From NCBI RefSeq assembly GCF_001629705.1, contig NZ_CP015378.1, positions 3,782,001 to 3,846,000 on the forward strand: a stretch of DNA of 64,000 nucleotides, read 5' to 3'. The DNA is from Fictibacillus phosphorivorans (GTDB lineage: Bacteria > Bacillota > Bacilli > Bacillales > Fictibacillaceae). The notes below the pieces were generated by a model that saw only the letters and a list, made by a program, of their open reading frames with translations, was not told the DNA's origin and did no database searches. The translations under genes and the position numbers were made by a program. Shown one piece after another: positions 59,962 to 64,000 of this stretch. How positions within the stretch are numbered: position 1 is the first letter of the stretch; each line of letters starts with the position of its first letter.

Positions 59962-60101
59962 TCTCTTATTTCGAGCAGGCGGAGGGAATTAGCCCTATGA
60001 AGCCCGGCAACCACCTATTTTGTTAGGCACGGTGCTACATCTAACAGTTTTACAGACTGAAAGATAAGAGGATGTGAACACAACCATTCGTCCTCTTTTT
60101 T
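59962..60101 (+). promoter_or_regulatory. SAM-I riboswitch (S box) with terminator
   Basis: TCTCTTAT (59962-59969) pairs with ATAAGAG (60064-60070) as P1. Between them are GCAGGCGGAGGGAATTAGCC, CTATGAAGCCCGGCAACC, GGCACGGTGCTA and the closing ACTGAAAGAT, the S-box core in order. AAGAGGATG...TCCTCTTTTTT after it forms the terminator (60066-60101) that shares its 5' strand with P1. Expected: SAM binding favours termination, so the next gene is on when methionine/SAM is low. Confidence 0.93.
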
Positions 60102-60172
60102 ATTAAAGAGGGCGTTTTTTTATTTTGCTACTTCAAGCAGAAATCAACCAAAGTATAGAAAGGATGTTATGT

Positions 60173-60841
60173 ATGGACCTTAACAAAGCAGACCGCATTA
60201 AAAAGATGCGTGTCCCACAAGTCGATGGAAAGTTAGAAGATCGCTTGCCCCCTGGCCAGGTTGAAACAAAAAAGTTCCCCATTCTTCATGAAGGGGACGT
60301 TCCTGTTTACGATATGAAAAAATGGTCGTTATCTGTAGAAGGACTCGTAGGAAAACGTGTCGAATTTAGTTTTGAAGACATCATGAAGATGCCTCAAACG
60401 ACAGTAGTTCGTGACATTCACTGTGTGACAAGATGGTCACGGTTCGACAATGCGTTTGAAGGTGTTAAATTTACGGACTTTTTAAAGCATTTTGATGTGG
60501 ATTCTAAAGCAAAGTATGTGATGGTCCACGCCGATTACGATTATACGACGAATGTTCCGCTACAAGATCTATTGCGAGACGATGTGATTCTCGCGCACTC
60601 GTTTGATGGCAAGCCTTTAACGGAAAAGCATGGATTTCCGCTTCGCCTTATTGTTCCGCACCTTTACTTTTGGAAAAGTGCAAAGTGGATTCGCAAGTTT
60701 CAGTTCTTAGAAGAGGATCAGCCAGGCTTTTGGGAGCAGAACGGCTTTCATATGTATGGCGATCCATTTAAAGAGGAACGATTTTCGAGCGATGAATTCG
60801 AGATGCCTGAAGATGAGTGGAAAAAGAAAGAGTATGATTGA
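60173..60841 (+). CDS. Sulfite-oxidase-like molybdopterin oxidoreductase (YuiH type)
   Basis: 222 residues from ATG 60173 (AAAGGA 8 bases upstream). DIHCVTRWSRFDNAFEGVKF contains the Cys that binds molybdenum in the sulfite oxidase fold; HGFPLRLIVPHLYFWKSAKW follows. No heme domain, no Tat or Sec signal, so it is cytoplasmic. Relatives include YuiH and the MsrP/YedY family, which reduces methionine sulfoxide. Control by a SAM riboswitch suggests a role in methionine or sulfur supply. Confidence 0.9.
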   Translation: MDLNKADRIKKMRVPQVDGKLEDRLPPGQVETKKFPILHEGDVPVYDMKKWSLSVEGLVGKRVEFSFEDIMKMPQTTVVRDIHCVTRWSRFDNAFEGVKFTDFLKHFDVDSKAKYVMVHADYDYTTNVPLQDLLRDDVILAHSFDGKPLTEKHGFPLRLIVPHLYFWKSAKWIRKFQFLEEDQPGFWEQNGFHMYGDPFKEERFSSDEFEMPEDEWKKKEYD

Positions 60842-60851
60842 TTTTAGATTA

Positions 60852-60894
60852 TAAAAAAAAGGAGGGGAAAAGTGATTCTTATTATTTTCCCCTC
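60852..60894 (-). terminator. Terminator of the coiled-coil protein gene
   Basis: On the minus strand GAGGGGAAAA pairs with TTTTCCCCTC, followed by T8; it overlaps the last codons. It can also act on the convergent oxidoreductase gene. Confidence 0.8.
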
Positions 60895-61169
60895 AACATT
60901 TTGACTTCGTTTTTGAGATCTGTAATTTGATCTTGAATTTCTTTCATTTGTGTCTCTTGATTTTGCTGGTCTATTTGCGCTTGTGCTTCCTCAATGTAAA
61001 TCTGTTTAAGCGCGATGGCAGCGCTCAAAGTTGCGAGTAAATCACCTGCAGTTGTAAGAGTTGCTGCAAGTAAGTCGAGTTCTGCTAAAAAAGTTGCAGG
61101 GATTTTATTGTTCGCTAAGTATTCTGCTTGTGCCTCTGCTAAAACAACATCTACTACACGCTGATTCAA
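60882..61169 (-). CDS. Small helical/coiled-coil protein of unknown function
   Basis: About 95 residues; TTG 61169 is favoured because AAGGAGTG lies 6 bases upstream and overlaps GTG 61178. Ala/Leu-rich helix (AELDLLAATLTTAGDLLATL) followed by a Gln/Glu coiled coil (IDQQNQETQMKEIQDQITDL). No family recognised. Confidence 0.6.
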   Translation of the reverse strand: MNQRVVDVVLAEAQAEYLANNKIPATFLAELDLLAATLTTAGDLLATLSAAIALKQIYIEEAQAQIDQQNQETQMKEIQDQITDLKNEVKMLRGK

Positions 61170-61344
61170 ACCATTCACTCCTTACACCCGGTTCTACAAT
61201 ACCATATGCGTTTGCCCTAGTTCGGGTTCCCTTAGTCCTTTTTAAAGCTCATTCTAATTTTGGTGCCTTTGAGATTTACTGCAACTTATTTCTTAATGTA
61301 CAGGCATTTTGACCGATATTATTTATATTAGGGGAGGTTTAGCA

Positions 61345-61536
61345 ATGGAAAACTGGCTGTCTTTTCGGATTCCGTTCGATATTATATCCATTTATATCTT
61401 ACTCGCAGCTATTATTGTGGTTGGTATATGCGCAAGTCTGCTTCGAAACGCACTGCCAGAATGGTCTGTTCGAATCTTTAGCTACACAGGGTTTGTTGGA
61501 GTGATCTTTGCTTGGCTGAAGCTATTGGAGTATTGA
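61345..61536 (+). CDS. Small membrane protein
   Basis: 63 residues from ATG 61345 (GGGGAGG upstream). Two hydrophobic segments (ISIYILLAAIIVVGICASLL and a C-terminal one). Function unknown. Confidence 0.6.
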   Translation: MENWLSFRIPFDIISIYILLAAIIVVGICASLLRNALPEWSVRIFSYTGFVGVIFAWLKLLEY

Positions 61537-61547
61537 TACATACATAA

Positions 61548-61582
61548 AAAAACGCCTGGGGGTTTCCTGCCCTAGGCGTTTT
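61548..61582. terminator. Bidirectional terminator
   Basis: AAAACGCCTGGGG pairs with CCCTAGGCGTTTT, between convergent genes. Confidence 0.9.
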
Positions 61583-61588
61583 GACGTT

Positions 61589-63520
61589 TTATAGCGATTT
61601 AAAAAGCAGCTTACGAAGGACCGGCATCAGATAGTCGACAAGCTCTGAAGCACTTGGCACAACTACGTTTTGCGGTCCATAAATGTTCTGCATCAACTTC
61701 TCTTCTTCCTCTGTGATCTCTCCGTTCGCGATGAACATACCGATCGTTTCGATCCCAAGCTTTCGTGTACGAGTGACCGCTTCGTGTGTATCGAGTACTC
61801 CATGCGATTCATAATCAAAAGCCGCAGGTTCACCGTCTGAGAAAACGAGCAGAATCTTTTGCTGCTCTGGTCGCTTTGCCAACTCTTCTCCCATACGTCG
61901 GATGGAATACCCATCACGGTTATCTTCTTGCGGTTCAAGCTGAATGATCGGTGCTCCCGATTGATGCAAAGAGTTTCGGTACGAAATCACTTCATGAAAA
62001 TAATTCGGCTGATCGTTAGTTGAAGCATCTGCTGCATCTTCCCAAAATCCAACGACAGAATGCGGAATCCGAAGAGCTTTTAACGTTTCATGAAACAGCA
62101 CGATTCCTTTTTGCGTCTCTTCCATCTTGTTGAACATAGACGCCGAGCAATCGACGAGGAGCGTGAACGTCGTGTCGAGTTCTTGTTGAGATTCTTGCTT
62201 TTTTCTAAAAAGTCTCGGGTTCTTATCGGTTGCAAGTCTTGTAAGCTTCTTTCCGAGTCTTCCAAAGTGCAGATCTTCTCTCGGTGCTGTTCGTTTGTGC
62301 TCCATCGTTTTTAAAAAGTTTTGTTTCAACTGCGAAACGAATGGTGCGATCTCTTGGTTGTATTCGTCGTATTGCGCGATTTCGTCGAGTGTTGCCGGTT
62401 TCGCTGGCAAGAAATGCTCAGTTACGTTCTTGTTCACTTCTCCGTATGGGAAGTGGTTTGCAGAGTCCGAACCACTCTGGTTGTTATCGGTTTCGGCTTC
62501 ATGTTCGTTTTGAGTGTCAAAGTCGTTGTTGTCTGTACGTTTAGCGCTCGTTTGAACCGAGCCGAACACCGCGTCACCACTCTCCGCTTCCCTCGCACCT
62601 TCTCCTAACAGATCTGTGTTGGTCCCTTGGTCAAGATCCATCTGTAAGAATGAGTCTTGCGGATCAGATGTTTCATCATGCCAAGAGGAATGAGATTCTT
62701 TTTCTTTATCGTCTTTGTCTTTGTCTGAATCCTCGTCTTTGGTGATCGTTTTCTTTGTTTGGGTTTCGTTGTTGCGTGTGAGATCGTCAAAATTTTGTTC
62801 GCTCTCACCAGTTGTTTTGCTTTGCTGCGACTGATCGCTGAAACTTCGGTATGCAGTTTTCATATCGTTTAAGTTTAAATGTTTTTGTGTGATAGCAGCC
62901 ATTTCGGTAATGATTGCCGCGATATCTTCAGTCGATTTTGCCGTTGTAAGTTTTGTTAAAAGTGATCGCAGTTCTTGGTAGAGTTCTTGCGTTTCTTGTG
63001 GCACAGCTACAAATCGTTTGTTCGCTAAAAGGATAATATGGCAAAAAAGCGCATCAAGTGTACGCTTTTGTTGAATATGCTTTCGGTACTCACGGTTGTA
63101 GTGAACCTGAAACGTCTCTTTTCGCAGCTTGAACGCATGCATCATCCCGGGTCGGCCGTTCACACATATCTGCTCTAACCGATAGTCTTCTGCAAAAAGA
63201 AGGACTTGTTTAAGAAATTCCCGGTGAGGATGGGATTTCAGCTTGTTCAAAGTGTCCCAGATCACGTGGTCGTCCGTGTGAAACTGAGTTCCATAGCTGC
63301 GCAAATAAACATCCGATTTCCAGCCTTCCAGCTGAATATCGCGCGGGTACGGATTCCAGAACTGACTAACGTGTGTGATACCGCTGCTTCGCTCGAGGTA
63401 CGAGTGGTACGAGAACGAAACGTCCATTTTATCCACTTTTGAGAGTGAGCGGGAAAGATCGATCAGTTGCATATGAACAAATGAATCGATCTTCGTATCC
63501 GCAAATACTAGGAATTTCAT
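61589..63520 (-). CDS. yojO: VWA-domain protein, YojO/NorD-like
   Basis: 643 residues, cytoplasmic. The N-terminal ~230 residues (KFLVFADTKIDSFVHMQLID) match YojO; a long Asp/Glu/Lys/Ser-rich low-complexity linker follows (about 230-360). The C-terminal von Willebrand A domain has the MIDAS LLVDCSASMFNKM and LLVFSDGEPAAFD. Proteins of this type act with a MoxR AAA+ ATPase as a metal-insertion or remodelling chaperone. The ATPase gene lies directly upstream. Confidence 0.85.
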   Translation of the reverse strand: MKFLVFADTKIDSFVHMQLIDLSRSLSKVDKMDVSFSYHSYLERSSGITHVSQFWNPYPRDIQLEGWKSDVYLRSYGTQFHTDDHVIWDTLNKLKSHPHREFLKQVLLFAEDYRLEQICVNGRPGMMHAFKLRKETFQVHYNREYRKHIQQKRTLDALFCHIILLANKRFVAVPQETQELYQELRSLLTKLTTAKSTEDIAAIITEMAAITQKHLNLNDMKTAYRSFSDQSQQSKTTGESEQNFDDLTRNNETQTKKTITKDEDSDKDKDDKEKESHSSWHDETSDPQDSFLQMDLDQGTNTDLLGEGAREAESGDAVFGSVQTSAKRTDNNDFDTQNEHEAETDNNQSGSDSANHFPYGEVNKNVTEHFLPAKPATLDEIAQYDEYNQEIAPFVSQLKQNFLKTMEHKRTAPREDLHFGRLGKKLTRLATDKNPRLFRKKQESQQELDTTFTLLVDCSASMFNKMEETQKGIVLFHETLKALRIPHSVVGFWEDAADASTNDQPNYFHEVISYRNSLHQSGAPIIQLEPQEDNRDGYSIRRMGEELAKRPEQQKILLVFSDGEPAAFDYESHGVLDTHEAVTRTRKLGIETIGMFIANGEITEEEEKLMQNIYGPQNVVVPSASELVDYLMPVLRKLLFKSL

Positions 63521-63558
63521 CTAGGGAAAACCTCCAAAATCGTCGTGGGAAATAAATT

Positions 63559-63577
63559 GTATGGGGTCTGACCCCAT
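63559..63577. repeat. REP-like palindrome GTATGGGGTCTGACCCCAT, copy 3
   Basis: Same element as at 40136 and 45955 with one base change at the centre (TCTGA for TCAGA). It lies between yojO and its ATPase partner. Confidence 0.65.
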
Positions 63578-63585
63578 TTCCCAGC

Positions 63586-64000
63586 TTACGCGAACAGGGT
63601 TGCGGCTACGTTGGCAACGAGGGCGCGTTCGCGCGCATCTTCGAGCTTATCTGCGATCGCTCGCTGAATAGCACGCTTTGCCGGCAGATATACGGAAAGG
63701 TCTGCTGCATCTAGTAACGCACGGATGGATGCTGCATCCTCAGACAGATGGCCGGCTTTTGCTTGACCGATCAAGTCAGACGACAACTGAACAAATTTGG
63801 ATAGTACCTCTTCGTCTTTTTGCTGAGATTGATTCTCGAGCATTTCTTTTAACGTATCACCTTGAATGTAAGGCACTTCAATCACGACAAAGCGGTTTTT
63901 TAATGCCTCGTTTAAAGGTACCGTCCCGATGTACCCCTCGTTAATCGCTGCGATAACATTGAAACCAGGCTGTGCTTTTACCACTTCACCTGTGAACGGG
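63586..64000 (-). CDS. yojN: MoxR-family AAA+ ATPase, C-terminal part (5' end outside window)
   Basis: The frame is open to the window edge. PFTGEVVKAQPGFNVIAAIN-EGY and LNEALKNRFVVIEVPY contain the sensor 1 Asn and the arginine-finger region of MoxR/NorQ ATPases; the lid domain follows. The Walker motifs lie outside the window. Partner of the VWA protein downstream, a 65-base gap away. Confidence 0.82.
   Translation of the reverse strand, partial: PFTGEVVKAQPGFNVIAAINEGYIGTVPLNEALKNRFVVIEVPYIQGDTLKEMLENQSQQKDEEVLSKFVQLSSDLIGQAKAGHLSEDAASIRALLDAADLSVYLPAKRAIQRAIADKLEDARERALVANVAATLFA

Overview
The window is a low-GC Gram-positive chromosome segment from an endospore-forming member of the Bacillaceae. 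The evidence is a complete tapA-sipW-tasA locus, SinR/SinI regulators, immune inhibitor A, a SpoIID/LytB-type protein, GlpP, YojO/YojN homologues, DUF1659/DUF2922 genes and a YpzI-like peptide. I cannot fix the genus from sequence reading alone. I see no rRNA, tRNA, CRISPR array, prophage or transposase gene.

Layout. 1-5.8 kb: the 3' end of a 5'-nucleotidase, a 21-bp repeat array, a membrane protein, a SpoIID-domain protein, a helix-turn-helix protein and a stress-type SDR. 5.8-16.2 kb: the biofilm matrix region. A second sipW-tasA cluster also encodes a Cys/Pro-rich exported protein, an LPXTG protein with a TasA-like domain, a class D-type sortase, a SinR-like repressor and a small protein. 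Then come InhA on the other strand and a canonical tapA-sipW-tasA operon followed by another LPXTG/TasA-like gene. 16.4-24.5 kb: a set that looks like organophosphate scavenging (secreted GDPD, GlpP-type antiterminator, HAD-IIA phosphatase, Fe/phosphonate-type ABC transporter with an attenuator leader). 24.5-27.5 kb: small genes of unknown function. 27.6-38 kb: a SinR-like gene and a long exopolysaccharide cluster. 38-44.6 kb: two sinI genes, an ECF sigma/anti-sigma pair, a nitronate monooxygenase and sinR. 44.6-64 kb: mixed housekeeping and envelope genes, including an RsbR-like STAS protein, an NlpC/P60 hydrolase, an ABC-2 exporter, a sigma factor, a subtilisin, a SAM-riboswitch-controlled sulfite-oxidase-like enzyme and YojO/YojN.

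How the parts fit. The window holds three SinR-type repressors, two SinI-type antirepressors and many GTTCTTT/AAAGAAC operator-like sites in front of both tasA clusters, inhA, the exopolysaccharide genes and one membrane-protein gene. The sinI next to sinR sits behind a class I c-di-GMP riboswitch whose P1 stem and ribosome-binding-site sequestering stem are mutually exclusive. This predicts a direct c-di-GMP to SinI to SinR to matrix path. The sortase and LPXTG TasA-like proteins suggest that the amyloid-type fibres are covalently fixed to the cell wall. Other notable points are AUU start codons proposed for tapA and one sinR paralogue, a BY-kinase homologue with all nucleotide motifs degraded, and a CMD/AhpD-family gene with UGA at the second Cys of its CxxC motif followed by a SECIS-like hairpin.
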